A stretch of DNA of 64,000 nt from positions 1-64,000 of the forward strand of contig NZ_FMCX01000005.1 of NCBI RefSeq assembly GCF_900091555.1. The letters run 5' to 3'. The notes beneath the pieces are model-generated. The model had not been told where the DNA came from. It ran no database searches and saw nothing but the letters and a program-made list of their open reading frames with translations. Position numbers and translations under genes: made by a program. Below, one piece after another: positions 6,740-16,380 of the stretch; position 1 is the first letter of the stretch; each line of letters begins with the position of its first letter. The stretch is from Micromonospora mirobrigensis (GTDB lineage Bacteria > Actinomycetota > Actinomycetes > Mycobacteriales > Micromonosporaceae).

Positions 6740-9250
6740 ATGGATGGAGACGACGTGGTCACTGAAACCCTGCTGCTTGCCGAGACGGTCGCGAGCGGGC
6801 TCCGCGCTCTGGTCACGGCCGACGACGCAGGGCTGCGGCTCACCGCCCGCCGCGGATCCCGCACCCTCCTGCGGATCCGCCTGGGGGTGACCGTGGGTGG
6901 TCGCGACCTCGCTGCTGAGAGTCGCTTCCGCCGCGCGTCGACGCGCAGCATCGCCGAGACGCTGGCGCCCCGATCGGGAAAGTCGACGACACCGCGGACG
7001 TCGACGCACGAGGAGCTGACGGTGACGCTCGCGGATGCGAGCGACCGCGAGTGGTCCATCGATGTCCGAGTCGCCGCCGACGGCATCGCCCTCCGCTACG
7101 GCGTACCCGACCTGCAGGGGTTGAGCACCCTCGACGGCGAAGCGACCGCCCTCGAACTCGACGGGTTCGAGCGCGCGTGGATGCTCGCGTATCAGACCTG
7201 GTACGAGACCCCCCGATCCGGGTGGGACATCCCGCGGTTGTCCAGCGGCGCGTACGGGTTTCCCGCGCTCCTGCGCGGGCCGGAGGGTGAGCACGTCCTC
7301 GTCACCGAGTCCGGCATCGACGGGCGCTACAGCGGCGCGCACGCCCTCGTCGACGCGGCGGAAGGCGTACTCGCCTTTCAGCAGGCGGACGCCGTCACCG
7401 AGATCGCGCGCGGCGCCATCACGCCCTGGCGGGTCTTCGTCGTGGGTGGGATCGCCGACGTCGTGGAGAGCACGTTCGTCGACGAGCTCGCGCCCGCCCA
7501 GCATCGATCCGTCCAGGACGCCGGCTGGGTGCGGCCGGGTCGCGCCGCCTGGTCGTGGTGGTCGGACTTCTACTCCGGCGCCCAGTTGGACGCGCAGAAG
7601 CATTTCGTCGACGTCGCGGCCCGACTCGGCTGGGAGCACCTCCTCATCGACTGCGGCTGGGAGGAGACCTGGGTCCCCGAGATCGTGTCGTACGCCAGCC
7701 GTTTTGGCATCCAGGTCCACCTGTGGACCGTCTGGCACGACCTCGACGGGCCGGAGAAGCTCGAACGCCTCGCCCGGTGGCGCTCGTGGGGCGTCGCCGG
7801 CATCAAGGTCGACTTCATGGAGTCGGAGTCCAAGGATCGCTACCGCTGGTACGACTCGATCCTCCAGGAGACCGCTCGTCTCGGGATGATGGTGAACTTC
7901 CACGGGTCCGTCATCCCACGCGGCTGGGCGCGCACCTGGCCCCAGGTGATCGGCTACGAGGCGGTCCGCGGTTCCGAGTACTACGTCTTCTACAACGACA
8001 CTCCGTTGACGGCTGAGCACAACGTCATCCAGCCGTTCACCCGCAACGTCGTCGGTGGGATGGACTACACGCCGGTGGCCTTCACGGCGCCGGGACGGTC
8101 GACCAGCGACGGGCACGAGCTCGCGCTCAGCGTCGCGTTCGAGTGCGGCATCACCCATTTCGCCGACAGCGTTGACGCGTACCTGGAACGTCCGCTCGTC
8201 GCGCGCTTCCTGGCGGAACTCGCCCCGAGCTGGGACGAGACCCGCCTGCTCGCAGGAACACCCGACACCGAGGCGATTGTGGCGCGCCGCTCCGGCGATC
8301 GCTGGTTCATCGGAGGAATCGCGACCGGCCCTGCCCGCACCGTCGAGGTCCCGCTCGACCGGCTCGGCGAGGGGTCCTTCGACGCGTGGATCGTCGGCGA
8401 CGCCCTCACGGAGGACGGCCGCGGCCTGACCGAGACGAGCGCGACGGTCGATCAGACCCTCACCGTCCCGGTCAGCCGGGACGGCGGATTCGTCGCCATC
8501 CTGACATCGGCCGGCGGCGACCTGTTCCGCGCGGCACCCGTCGAGCCGGTGGCTCTTCCCCTCGTGCCCGCCGAACTCGTCGAGCTCGACGAAGACGGGC
8601 GGGCCGAGATCGTCGTCCCGGCCGCGGTGTCGGTGCGGGTGGCCCCCGGCTGGCGTGCGACCCGCCTACAGGCTGGTCGATGGGACATCCAGGCGCCCGC
8701 TGACCTTCTCCCGGGCGAACTGGGCGTCGTCACGGTCGAAGGCGGTCCCACCCGCGGGGTCCCTACCGTCACCCCCGTCCGGGCCGTCCGCCCGCTGTGC
8801 GGCACAGCGCCGCTGTCCTCCCTTCCGATGCTCGCGTTCCGCAACGAGAGCGGACCCGTCGAGCGGGACATGAGCAACGGCGGCGGCAACCCCGGGGACG
8901 GTCGGCGCATGTCGATCGCCGGACAGGAGTACGACACCGGCCTGGGCATGTCGTCGCCGGCGGAGGCGCACTTCCACCTCGGCGGACGTGCGGAATGGTT
9001 CGACGGTGCCGTCGGCATCGACGACGAGACACCGGCGACGGCGGCCGCGGCGATCGTCGAGGCCGACGGGAAGGTGCTGTTCCGCGTCGATCTGACCGCC
9101 GGAGTCCCGGCCGTCGGATTCCGGATCGACATCGCCGGCTACCGCACGCTGACTCTGCGCACCGAGCCGTACTCGGAGTCGGCCGCCCACATCGACTGGG
9201 CGAACGCCACTCTCACCACCCTGTCGTATCCACAGCAGTCCGGTCACTGA
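6740..9250 (+). CDS. Cytosolic GH97 glycosidase with NPCBM domain
   Basis: About 836 residues. The N-terminal GH97 beta-domain leads into WVRPGRAAWSWWSD and a TIM barrel with GIKVDFMESES, whose Asp (near 358) is the nucleophile expected in retaining GH97 enzymes (alpha-galactosidase type), and GYEAVRGSEYY with two conserved glutamates (near 407 and 413). The last 150 residues, containing YDTGLGMSSPAEAHFHLGG, form an NPCBM carbohydrate-binding domain. No signal peptide is present, so it should act on imported oligosaccharide. It heads the ABC/GH36 operon. ATG 6740 is used here; GTG 6755 has a better ribosome-binding site (GGAG) and may be the true start. Confidence 0.88.
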   Translation: MDGDDVVTETLLLAETVASGLRALVTADDAGLRLTARRGSRTLLRIRLGVTVGGRDLAAESRFRRASTRSIAETLAPRSGKSTTPRTSTHEELTVTLADASDREWSIDVRVAADGIALRYGVPDLQGLSTLDGEATALELDGFERAWMLAYQTWYETPRSGWDIPRLSSGAYGFPALLRGPEGEHVLVTESGIDGRYSGAHALVDAAEGVLAFQQADAVTEIARGAITPWRVFVVGGIADVVESTFVDELAPAQHRSVQDAGWVRPGRAAWSWWSDFYSGAQLDAQKHFVDVAARLGWEHLLIDCGWEETWVPEIVSYASRFGIQVHLWTVWHDLDGPEKLERLARWRSWGVAGIKVDFMESESKDRYRWYDSILQETARLGMMVNFHGSVIPRGWARTWPQVIGYEAVRGSEYYVFYNDTPLTAEHNVIQPFTRNVVGGMDYTPVAFTAPGRSTSDGHELALSVAFECGITHFADSVDAYLERPLVARFLAELAPSWDETRLLAGTPDTEAIVARRSGDRWFIGGIATGPARTVEVPLDRLGEGSFDAWIVGDALTEDGRGLTETSATVDQTLTVPVSRDGGFVAILTSAGGDLFRAAPVEPVALPLVPAELVELDEDGRAEIVVPAAVSVRVAPGWRATRLQAGRWDIQAPADLLPGELGVVTVEGGPTRGVPTVTPVRAVRPLCGTAPLSSLPMLAFRNESGPVERDMSNGGGNPGDGRRMSIAGQEYDTGLGMSSPAEAHFHLGGRAEWFDGAVGIDDETPATAAAAIVEADGKVLFRVDLTAGVPAVGFRIDIAGYRTLTLRTEPYSESAAHIDWANATLTTLSYPQQSGH

Positions 9251-9278
9251 CGACCACCGCCACATCAGAGGAGAACCC

Positions 9279-10544
9279 GTGCACAAGAGATTGCTCAACA
9301 CCGCGGCGGTCGTCGCCGCGGCGGTCCTGCTCACTGCCTGTTCCAGTGGAAACACCGGTGGTGACTCGAACGAGAAGGTGGCCATCACCTACGGAGTCTG
9401 GGCGGGAACCCAGACTCCGGCGATGAAGGAGATCGCCGCCGCGTTCACCAAGGAGCACCCGAACATCACGGTCAAGGTCGAAGAGCGCCCGTGGCCGGAG
9501 TACTGGTCCACCCTGCAGACCGGCGCGGCCGGCGGCACCGCTCCCGACGCCTTCTGGATGCTCGCGCAGAACATCCGGCCCTATGCCTCGGGCGGTCAGC
9601 TCCTGAACATCTCCGACGAGATCAAGAAGGAGAAGGTCGACCTGAGCAAGTACCCGAAGGCCGTGCTCGACCTGTATGACCAGGGCGACGGCAAGACCTA
9701 CGGTCTGCCGAAGGACGTCGACACCAACGCGGTGTGGTTCAACAAGGCGATCTTCGACAAGGCGGGCGTCGCCTACCCCGCCGCGGACTGGACGTGGGAC
9801 GACTTCCGGCAGACCGCCAAGAAGCTCACCGATCCCGCCGCCGGTGTGTGGGGCGTCGCCGCTCCGATCGACTACCAGGGCGGCTACTACAACACCATCT
9901 TCCAGGCCGGCGGCCAGGTCATCTCGGCCGACGGCAAGACGGCCGAGATCGACAGCCCCGAAGCCCAAAAGGGCATCGAGTTCTGGACGAACCTCCACGC
10001 GGACAAGTCGTCGCCGACGCTGAAGCAGCTGTCGGACACCGAGGCTGAGACGATGTTCGAGCAGGGCAAGGTCGCCATGTACATGTCGGGCGCCTACTGG
10101 GCGCTGAAGCTTTACGAGAACAAGGCGATCGCCGGGAACGTCGACGTCGCCCCGCTCCCGATCGGCGAGAAGCGTGCCACCGTCACCAGCGGCATCGTGA
10201 ACGTCGGCTACGCCGGAACCAAGCACCCGGACGCGGTGAAGAAGTTCCTGCTGTTCGCCAGCGGCAAGGAGGCGGCGGAGATCCAGGCCAGGTCCGGTGC
10301 CGTGCTCCCCGCGTACGAAGGCGGTGAGAAGACCTGGATGGCGGCGATGCCGGAGTTCAAGAACCTCCAGGTGTTCATCGACGCCAAGGAGTACTCGGTC
10401 CCGCTGCCGGTCCAGGGCAACGCCGCCGAGTGGCAGGGCGACCAGACCAAGTACCTCACCGCAGCGTGGGAGGGCACCACCAGCGTCGCGGACGCGACCA
10501 AGCAGTACGCGGACGCGATCGACAAGGTTCTGGCCGAGAAGTAA
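9279..10544 (+). CDS. ABC sugar-binding lipoprotein
   Basis: A 421-residue extracellular solute-binding protein of family 1 (MalE type). The N-terminal signal ends in a lipobox LLTAC, anchoring it outside the membrane. Typical features are YGVWAGTQTPAMKEIAAAFT at the start, GTAPDAFWM, GKTYGLPKDVDTNAVWFNK and a C-terminal helical lobe. The GTG start is preceded by GAGGAGAA. It delivers sugar to the two permeases that follow without a gap. With GH97 and GH36 on both sides its ligand is probably an alpha-galactoside; the exact sugar is inferred. Confidence 0.93.
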   Translation: MHKRLLNTAAVVAAAVLLTACSSGNTGGDSNEKVAITYGVWAGTQTPAMKEIAAAFTKEHPNITVKVEERPWPEYWSTLQTGAAGGTAPDAFWMLAQNIRPYASGGQLLNISDEIKKEKVDLSKYPKAVLDLYDQGDGKTYGLPKDVDTNAVWFNKAIFDKAGVAYPAADWTWDDFRQTAKKLTDPAAGVWGVAAPIDYQGGYYNTIFQAGGQVISADGKTAEIDSPEAQKGIEFWTNLHADKSSPTLKQLSDTEAETMFEQGKVAMYMSGAYWALKLYENKAIAGNVDVAPLPIGEKRATVTSGIVNVGYAGTKHPDAVKKFLLFASGKEAAEIQARSGAVLPAYEGGEKTWMAAMPEFKNLQVFIDAKEYSVPLPVQGNAAEWQGDQTKYLTAAWEGTTSVADATKQYADAIDKVLAEK

Positions 10545-11494
10545 TGAGGGCCATACTTAACCGGCCGGGGCGGCAGAACAGCCGTCCCGGCCCCACCTCG
10601 CCCCCGCCCGTCCGCCGGCCTCGGAACCGCATCGACTGGTGGGCGATCCCGATGATCGCCCCGGCGCTCGTCGGGCTCGCCGCGCTGTATCTCTGGCCGT
10701 TCCTCTCGACCTTCGTCAAGAGCTTCATGAAGGTGCCCGTCTTCGGCGCCGGCACGTTCACCGGCGTCGACAACTACACGAAGCTGTTGAGTGACGAGGA
10801 CTTCTGGCGTGCTCTCGGCAACTCCGCTCGGTACACCCTCCTCGTCCTCCTCGGCATCCCGATCGCGATCGTCCTGGCGGCCCTGATCGAACAGGCCGCG
10901 AAGGGACGCACCCTCTACCGGGTGCTGTTCTTCCTCCCTGTCGTGACCCTCCCGGTCGCGGTCGGGATGGTGTGGCGGTTCATCCTCAACGGCGACTTCG
11001 GCATCCTGAACTACCTGCTCTCCCTCGTCGGCATCCCCGGGGAGTACTGGGTTGCGGACGACCGCTTCACGATCTACGCCTTCGCCGTCGTCGGCATCTG
11101 GATGGGCCTCGGGGTCAACCTGATCATTCTGGGCGCCGGGCTGCAGAGCATCCCGGTCGAGCTCTACGAGGCGTCGGCCGTCGACGGAGCCGGGCGCATC
11201 CGGCAGTTCTTCTCGATCACGCTGCCGCTGCTGAGCCCCAGCATATTCTTCGTCACCGTGCTCACGATCATCAGCGCGCTGCAGATGTTCGACCTGGTCT
11301 TCGTGATGCTCGGCAGCGTGAACAACACCGCCATCGACGGCTCAAAGACCATCGTCTATCTCTTCTACGAGGCCGCGTTCGTCCAGTTCAAGCAAGGGTA
11401 CGGCGCGGCCATCGCGATCGTGCTGCTCGTCATCATCATGATCGCGACCGCGATCCAGTTCCGCCTGCAGAGGAGGTGGGTGAACTATGACTGA
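10544..11494 (+). CDS. ABC sugar permease, MalF type
   Basis: A 316-residue inner-membrane permease with six membrane segments. Its start shares one base with the TAA of the binding-protein gene (TAATG). The cytoplasmic EAA loop reads LYEASAVDGAGRIRQFFSIT, the docking site for the ATPase. A proline-rich N-terminal extension (about 30 residues) precedes the first segment IPMIAPALVGLAALYLWPFL. It pairs with the next gene. No ATPase gene is in the locus, so a shared MsmK-like ATPase elsewhere is implied. Confidence 0.93.
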   Translation: MRAILNRPGRQNSRPGPTSPPPVRRPRNRIDWWAIPMIAPALVGLAALYLWPFLSTFVKSFMKVPVFGAGTFTGVDNYTKLLSDEDFWRALGNSARYTLLVLLGIPIAIVLAALIEQAAKGRTLYRVLFFLPVVTLPVAVGMVWRFILNGDFGILNYLLSLVGIPGEYWVADDRFTIYAFAVVGIWMGLGVNLIILGAGLQSIPVELYEASAVDGAGRIRQFFSITLPLLSPSIFFVTVLTIISALQMFDLVFVMLGSVNNTAIDGSKTIVYLFYEAAFVQFKQGYGAAIAIVLLVIIMIATAIQFRLQRRWVNYD

Positions 11495-12374
11495 GATCGA
11501 ACTCGCCACCCCGCGCGTGCTGACCGCCGGCCGACGCAGTCCGCGGGGCCGCTCCGCGAGCAGCAGAGGTCAGTGGCGGATCCACGTCCTCCTGATCGTC
11601 GCCGCGACGCTTATGGTCGTGCCGTTCGTCTGGCAGATCCTCACCGCGTTCAAGACCTCCAACGAGGTGGCCTCCCTCCCGCCCACGCTCTTCCCCGCGA
11701 CCCCGACTCTCGTCGGCTTCGACACGTTCTTCGCGTCGGTCCCGTTCTGGGCCCAGTTCGCGGTGTCGGCGACCTCGCTCGTGCTCCGCGTCGCCGGGCA
11801 GGTCCTCGTGGCGGCGCTCGCCGGGTACGCCTTCGCCCGGCTCCGATTCCCCGGCCGCAAGGTGATCTTCGCGCTCTTCCTGCTCATGCTGATGGTGCCG
11901 AGTCAGCTGTTCGTGCTCGGCCAGTTCGACATCATGAAGGAACTGGGACTCCTCAACACCGTCCCCGCACTGGCCATCCCCGGCATCTTCAGCGCCTTCG
12001 GCACCTTCCTGATGCGGCAGGCGTTCATCACCATGCCGAAGGAGTACGAGGAGGCCGCGCAGCTCGACGGGGCCGGGACGCTGCGGGTCTTCTGGCGCGT
12101 GATGCTGCCGATGGCGCGACCCATGCTCGCCGCTCTCGCCGTGCTCACCTCCCTGTACTCCTGGAACGACCTGCTCTGGCCCCTGATCGTCTCGCCGGCC
12201 GGCGACAACCGTCCGCTCACGGTCGGCCTGGCGAGCATGCAGGGACAGTTCGGAACCGACTACCCCGCCCTGATGGCCGGGGCGCTCATCTGCACCCTGC
12301 CCCTCGTCATCGTCTTCATCGTCCTGCAGCGACAGTTCTTCGCCGGCATCGCCAGCAGCGGATTGAAGGGATAG
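11487..12374 (+). CDS. ABC sugar permease, MalG type
   Basis: A 295-residue second permease overlapping the first by 8 bp. It has the MalG-type order of six membrane segments, the EAA loop YEEAAQLDGAGTLRVFWRVM and the C-terminal segment LICTLPLVIVFIVLQRQFF followed by the short tail GIASSGLKG characteristic of CUT1 sugar permeases. It forms the transport channel with the preceding permease. The GH36 gene begins 2 bp after its stop. Confidence 0.93.
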   Translation: MTEIELATPRVLTAGRRSPRGRSASSRGQWRIHVLLIVAATLMVVPFVWQILTAFKTSNEVASLPPTLFPATPTLVGFDTFFASVPFWAQFAVSATSLVLRVAGQVLVAALAGYAFARLRFPGRKVIFALFLLMLMVPSQLFVLGQFDIMKELGLLNTVPALAIPGIFSAFGTFLMRQAFITMPKEYEEAAQLDGAGTLRVFWRVMLPMARPMLAALAVLTSLYSWNDLLWPLIVSPAGDNRPLTVGLASMQGQFGTDYPALMAGALICTLPLVIVFIVLQRQFFAGIASSGLKG

Positions 12375-12376
12375 AG

Positions 12377-14497
12377 ATGCCCCTCGCACCGGACATCGTC
12401 CACCTCAGGCGCGGCGGCGTCAGCGTCGTCGTCGACCTCACCGACGGGCGCCTCCCGCGCATCCTGCACTGGGGAGCCGACCTCGGCGCCCTCGACCACG
12501 AGCAGCTCGCCGACCTGCGATCCGCCACGCTTCCGACCATCGGCGACAGCGCGGTGACCTACCCGCAGCCCGTGCCCGTCATCCCTCAGCTCGCCGAAGG
12601 GTGGCTCGGTCGTCCGGGTGTCACGGGAAACCGTGGCGGGCGGGCGTTCGCGCCGTGGTTCCGCGATGCTGCCAACACGACGACCGACGACCGGGTCGAG
12701 AGCGTGGCCACCGATCCAGACTCCGCGCTGCGGATCGCGCTCCGGCTCGACCTGAGCGCGGAGGGCGTGCTGTCGCTCTCCGCTGAACTGCGCAACGACG
12801 GGACGGAGCCCTACGCGCTCGACGGCGTCGAGCTGGCCCTGCCGCTCCCGGACACGGCCGGCGAGCTGCTCGACCTCAGCGGCCGGTGGGCACTGGAGCG
12901 CGTTCCGCAGCGCCATCCCCTCCCGATCGGGACCTGGCTGCGCGAAAGCCGTGGCGGAAAACCCGGACTCGACCACTCCACCATCTTCGCCGCCGGTGAG
13001 GCGGGGTTCGGGTTCGAGCGGGGCGCGGTGTGGACCGCGCACCTCGCCTGGAGCGGCAACCAGCTCCTCGCCGCCGAACGCACCCCCGCCGGCACCCGGC
13101 ACCTGCGCGCGGGTGAGATCCTGCTCTCCGGCGAGCTCACCCTCCAGCCCGGCCAGTCCTATGCCGCCCCTACGGTCCACGGCGTGTGGGGCGACGGCCT
13201 GAACGAGGTCACCCACCGGATGCACCGGATGCTCCGGGCCCGTCCTGCGCACCCGAAGTCGGCCAGGCCGGTCCTCTCCAACACCTGGGAGGCCGTCTAC
13301 TTCGACCACGACCTGGCGAAGCTGCGGCGGTTCGCCGAGCGCAGCGCAGACCTCGGGATCGAGCGGTTCGTCCTCGACGACGGCTGGTTCACCGGGCGCC
13401 GCGACGACACCAGCTCGCTCGGCGACTGGGACGTCGACCCGGTCGTCTGGCCGGACGGCCTCGACGGCCTCGCCGACCACGTCCACGGCCTCGGGCTGCA
13501 GTTCGGCCTCTGGTTCGAACCGGAGATGGTCAACCTCGACTCCGAGCTCGCGCGCGCCCACCCCGACTGGATCTTCGACGGCGGCCACGGACCGGGCCTC
13601 CCGTCGCGGTACCAGCACGTGCTCGACCTCGGGAACCCGGACGCCTACGCGCACGTCCTCGGAAAGGTGTCCGCCCTCGTCGACAGGCTCGGCATCGACT
13701 ACATCAAGTGGGACCACAACCGGTACCTCACCGATGCCGGCCACAGCGGGAGCGGCCGGGCGGGCGTCCACGAGCAGACCCTCGCCGCGTACGCGATGAT
13801 GGACGAGTTGCGCCGCCGGCATCCCGGGCTCGAGATCGAGTCGTGCGCGAGCGGCGGCGGTCGCATCGACCTCGGCGTCCTGCACCGGACGGACCGCGTC
13901 TGGCCCTCCGACTGTAACGACCCGCACGAACGCGTCGACATCCAGCGATGGACGGGCGTGCTCGTCCCGCCGGAGCTGCAGGGAACCCACATCGGTGCCG
14001 AGGACTCGCACACCACCCACCGCGTCGCGCCGCTCGACTTCCGCGCGGCGACGGCCTTCTGGGGCAACCTCGGCGTCGAACTGGACCTGACCGAGCTCGA
14101 CGACGACACGTTCGCCCACGTCAGAAGATGGGTGGACGCGCACAAGCAGCATCGGAGCCTGCTCCACACCGGCCGAACGGTTCGCGCGGACACGGGTGCG
14201 GACGTGCGACTCGACGGGGTCGTCGCGGTCGACGGTTCCGAGGCGATCTTCGGATTCACCGTGCTGTCGCGCACGGCCACCTGGCCGCCCGCGCGCCTGC
14301 GGTTCCCCGGGCTCGATCCCGAACGGCGGTACCGCGTCACCGAGTTCGCGCCGGGGGTCCCCGTACCCGCCGGGCAGCGGCCGCCGTGGCTCGACGCCGG
14401 CGTGCGTACGACGGGGCGGGCACTGCATGTCCACGGTCTCGAGGCACCCTCCCTCGACCCGGATCGCACGGTGCTGTTCCGCATCGAGGCGGTATGA
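12377..14497 (+). CDS. GH36 alpha-galactosidase
   Basis: A 706-residue GH36 enzyme that hydrolyses terminal alpha-1,6-galactosyl residues of raffinose-type sugars or galactomannan fragments. It has the N-terminal beta-supersandwich, a TIM barrel with FVLDDGWFTGRRDD, LWFEPEMVN, the nucleophile motif YIKWDHNRYL (Asp near 446), ESCASGGGRIDLGVL and the acid/base motif WPSDCNDPHER (Asp near 512), then a C-terminal beta-domain. It has no signal peptide, so it is cytosolic. Its stop overlaps the next start (ATGA). Confidence 0.95.
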   Translation: MPLAPDIVHLRRGGVSVVVDLTDGRLPRILHWGADLGALDHEQLADLRSATLPTIGDSAVTYPQPVPVIPQLAEGWLGRPGVTGNRGGRAFAPWFRDAANTTTDDRVESVATDPDSALRIALRLDLSAEGVLSLSAELRNDGTEPYALDGVELALPLPDTAGELLDLSGRWALERVPQRHPLPIGTWLRESRGGKPGLDHSTIFAAGEAGFGFERGAVWTAHLAWSGNQLLAAERTPAGTRHLRAGEILLSGELTLQPGQSYAAPTVHGVWGDGLNEVTHRMHRMLRARPAHPKSARPVLSNTWEAVYFDHDLAKLRRFAERSADLGIERFVLDDGWFTGRRDDTSSLGDWDVDPVVWPDGLDGLADHVHGLGLQFGLWFEPEMVNLDSELARAHPDWIFDGGHGPGLPSRYQHVLDLGNPDAYAHVLGKVSALVDRLGIDYIKWDHNRYLTDAGHSGSGRAGVHEQTLAAYAMMDELRRRHPGLEIESCASGGGRIDLGVLHRTDRVWPSDCNDPHERVDIQRWTGVLVPPELQGTHIGAEDSHTTHRVAPLDFRAATAFWGNLGVELDLTELDDDTFAHVRRWVDAHKQHRSLLHTGRTVRADTGADVRLDGVVAVDGSEAIFGFTVLSRTATWPPARLRFPGLDPERRYRVTEFAPGVPVPAGQRPPWLDAGVRTTGRALHVHGLEAPSLDPDRTVLFRIEAV

Positions 14498-15414
14498 GTC
14501 CCGTCGCGTGGCCCCCACGGCCGACGGTCAGGTCCGCCTGCGGCTCGACCACGCTCGTCGTCGAGCCGCTGGCGGCGTCGCTGCGCCGCCTGACCGTCGG
14601 CGGCGTCGACCTCGTCGAGCCCACGGATACTATGCCTGGAGTCCCCGGCATGGCCGGGGCGATCCTCGCGCCGTGGCCGAACCGCGTCGAGGACGCGCGC
14701 TGGTGGCACGACGGCCGCCGCCACGAGCTCGACGTCAGCGAGCCGGAGCTCGGCAACGCCAACCACGGCCTGCTCGCCGGCAGACGCTTCGACATCGTCC
14801 GTCAGCAGAGGGCCGCGATCGTGCTCGGCACGATCATCCGACGTCCTCCCGGCTATCCGTTCGAACTCGATGTCGTCGTCGTCTACCGGGTCGATCACCG
14901 AGGAGTGACCGTCACCACCGACGTCGTCAACGTCGGCGCCGAGCGCGCCCCGGTCGCCCTGGGCGCCCACCCCTACCTACGTCTCGGCGAACAGCCAGTC
15001 GAAGCGCTGCGACTCAGCGTGGACGCGACGCACGCCTACCGTCTGGACAAGCGGCACATCCCGCGCGAACGCTTCCCGGTCGACGGCACGTCCAGCGACC
15101 TCCGGCGACCGCGACTCGTCGCCGAGGCACCCGGCCATGCCACGCTGATGCGGGAGGATGCCGACGGTGAGCTCGTGCATCGCCTCGGCGCCGATGACGG
15201 GACGCAGCTCGAGCTCTGGGCCGACCCGGCCTACCGCTGGACCCAGCTGTACCGGGCGGATGCGTTCCCCACCGAGCATGGCGAAGCGCGGGTCGCGCTC
15301 GCCGTGGAGCCGATGACCGCGCCGCCGAACGCGCTCCGCACGCGAGAGGGACTGCGCTGGCTCGACGCCGGCGAGCGATGGAGCGTCTCATGGGGCATCC
15401 GCCTCACCGGATGA
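14494..15414 (+). CDS. galM: Aldose 1-epimerase (mutarotase)
   Basis: A 306-residue galactose-mutarotase-like protein that interconverts the alpha and beta anomers of the galactose released by the upstream glycosidases. Recognisable family features are ILAPWPNRVEDARW, NANHGLLAGRRF, the conserved GAHPYLRLG with the catalytic His, and AVEPMTAPPNA near the end. It is shorter at the front than Escherichia coli GalM but matches the actinobacterial group. It is coupled to the GH36 gene by a 4-bp overlap and is the last gene of this operon. Confidence 0.9.
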   Translation: MSPVAWPPRPTVRSACGSTTLVVEPLAASLRRLTVGGVDLVEPTDTMPGVPGMAGAILAPWPNRVEDARWWHDGRRHELDVSEPELGNANHGLLAGRRFDIVRQQRAAIVLGTIIRRPPGYPFELDVVVVYRVDHRGVTVTTDVVNVGAERAPVALGAHPYLRLGEQPVEALRLSVDATHAYRLDKRHIPRERFPVDGTSSDLRRPRLVAEAPGHATLMREDADGELVHRLGADDGTQLELWADPAYRWTQLYRADAFPTEHGEARVALAVEPMTAPPNALRTREGLRWLDAGERWSVSWGIRLTG

Positions 15415-15438
15415 TCGGCGGAGCCCACCGCTCGCCAG

Positions 15439-16299
15439 TCACGAGTCCCGCGCGCGGAAGGCCGAGGGGCTCATCCCGTGGCGGCGCCGGAAGTGCCGTG
15501 AGAAGTAGAACGGGTCGTGGTATCCGACATCGCGGGCCACCTCCGCGATCGTCGCATCCGTCGTGTCGAGGAGCTGACGCGCTCGCGCCATCCGCAGCGC
15601 CGTGTGGTGGGCGAGGACGCCGCCGCCCGTCGCACGCCGGAACAACGACGTCAGATGGGTCGGAGAGACGCCGACCAGTCGGGCGAGCTCAGGCACCCGC
15701 ACGGATCCGTCGAGCCGGTCGCTCAGATAGTTCATCGCCCGCTGCAGCGGATCTTCGGGTGCCGGCAGCAGGCAGTCGACCGCCAACTGGGTCAGCAGCT
15801 TCCACGCGGCGCCGGAGGCGGCCATCAGCCGGGCGGGCGTCTGGTCCCGTTCGAGGTTGGTGACGATCTCGTCGAGGAGCGCGACAGCGCGCTCCATCGT
15901 CCGTACCCGTAGCACCGGTCGCGCCGCCGTGACCTCCATCCCCTCGACGAGCTCCGGCGCATCGGTGCCCGCGATGTGTGCCCACCAGATCGTCCAGGGA
16001 TGGCTCTCGTCCGAGCCGTACGAATGGGGGACGCCCCGAGGGATGACGATCGCCTGCTGGCTGCCGATCCGATGGGTCGTGTCGCCGATCCGCGCCCAGC
16101 CGGTGCCCGCGGCGCAGACCATGACGATCGTCTCGTTCGTGCCGCGCGGTCTGCTCATCTGATGGTCGAGCGCGTCCGGATAGTAGCCGACGTCGGTCAC
16201 CAGAAGGCGCCGGGTGACCGGCTTCCTGAGCGCGCCGGAGACGACGGGCCGCGGCACGACGACGAGCCGCTGCCCCCGGAATCCATCCTCGACGGGCAT
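15439..16299 (-). CDS. AraC-family regulator of the galactoside locus
   Basis: A 286-residue protein with an N-terminal cupin-like sugar-sensing domain (TNETIVMVCAAGTGWARIG, VIPRGVPHSYGSDESHPWT) and a C-terminal pair of AraC helix-turn-helices (VPELARLVGVSPTHLTSLFR; IAEVARDVGYHDPFYFSRHF). It is convergent with the transport/GH36 operon and divergent from the DUF5107 gene. Its likely role is activation of both in response to a galactoside. ATG 16299 is chosen; an upstream TTG at 16320 would add 7 residues. A palindrome at 16317-16332 may be its binding site. Confidence 0.9.
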   Translation of the reverse strand: MPVEDGFRGQRLVVVPRPVVSGALRKPVTRRLLVTDVGYYPDALDHQMSRPRGTNETIVMVCAAGTGWARIGDTTHRIGSQQAIVIPRGVPHSYGSDESHPWTIWWAHIAGTDAPELVEGMEVTAARPVLRVRTMERAVALLDEIVTNLERDQTPARLMAASGAAWKLLTQLAVDCLLPAPEDPLQRAMNYLSDRLDGSVRVPELARLVGVSPTHLTSLFRRATGGGVLAHHTALRMARARQLLDTTDATIAEVARDVGYHDPFYFSRHFRRRHGMSPSAFRARDS

Positions 16300-16316
16300 G
16301 GGGACATTCTGGGGTA

Positions 16317-16332
16317 ACAATCGTCGGATTGT
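16317..16332. promoter_or_regulatory. Candidate operator between AraC and DUF5107 genes
   Basis: A perfect inverted repeat ACAATC-GTCG-GATTGT lies in the short divergent space between the AraC start (16299) and the start region of the DUF5107 gene (16381). It is the only strong dyad there. AraC proteins more often bind direct repeats, so this might equally serve another regulator. Confidence 0.4.
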
Positions 16333-16380
16333 CCATGGGTGCTTGCCCTTACTGCATTCCTAGCAGGAGGGGTTCGCCGA

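Noticed and set aside
11573..14497. A 974-codon plus-strand frame covering the permease and GH36 genes
   Set aside because: Its first third is an out-of-frame arginine/alanine-rich shadow of the permease; only the part from 12377 is the GH36 protein.
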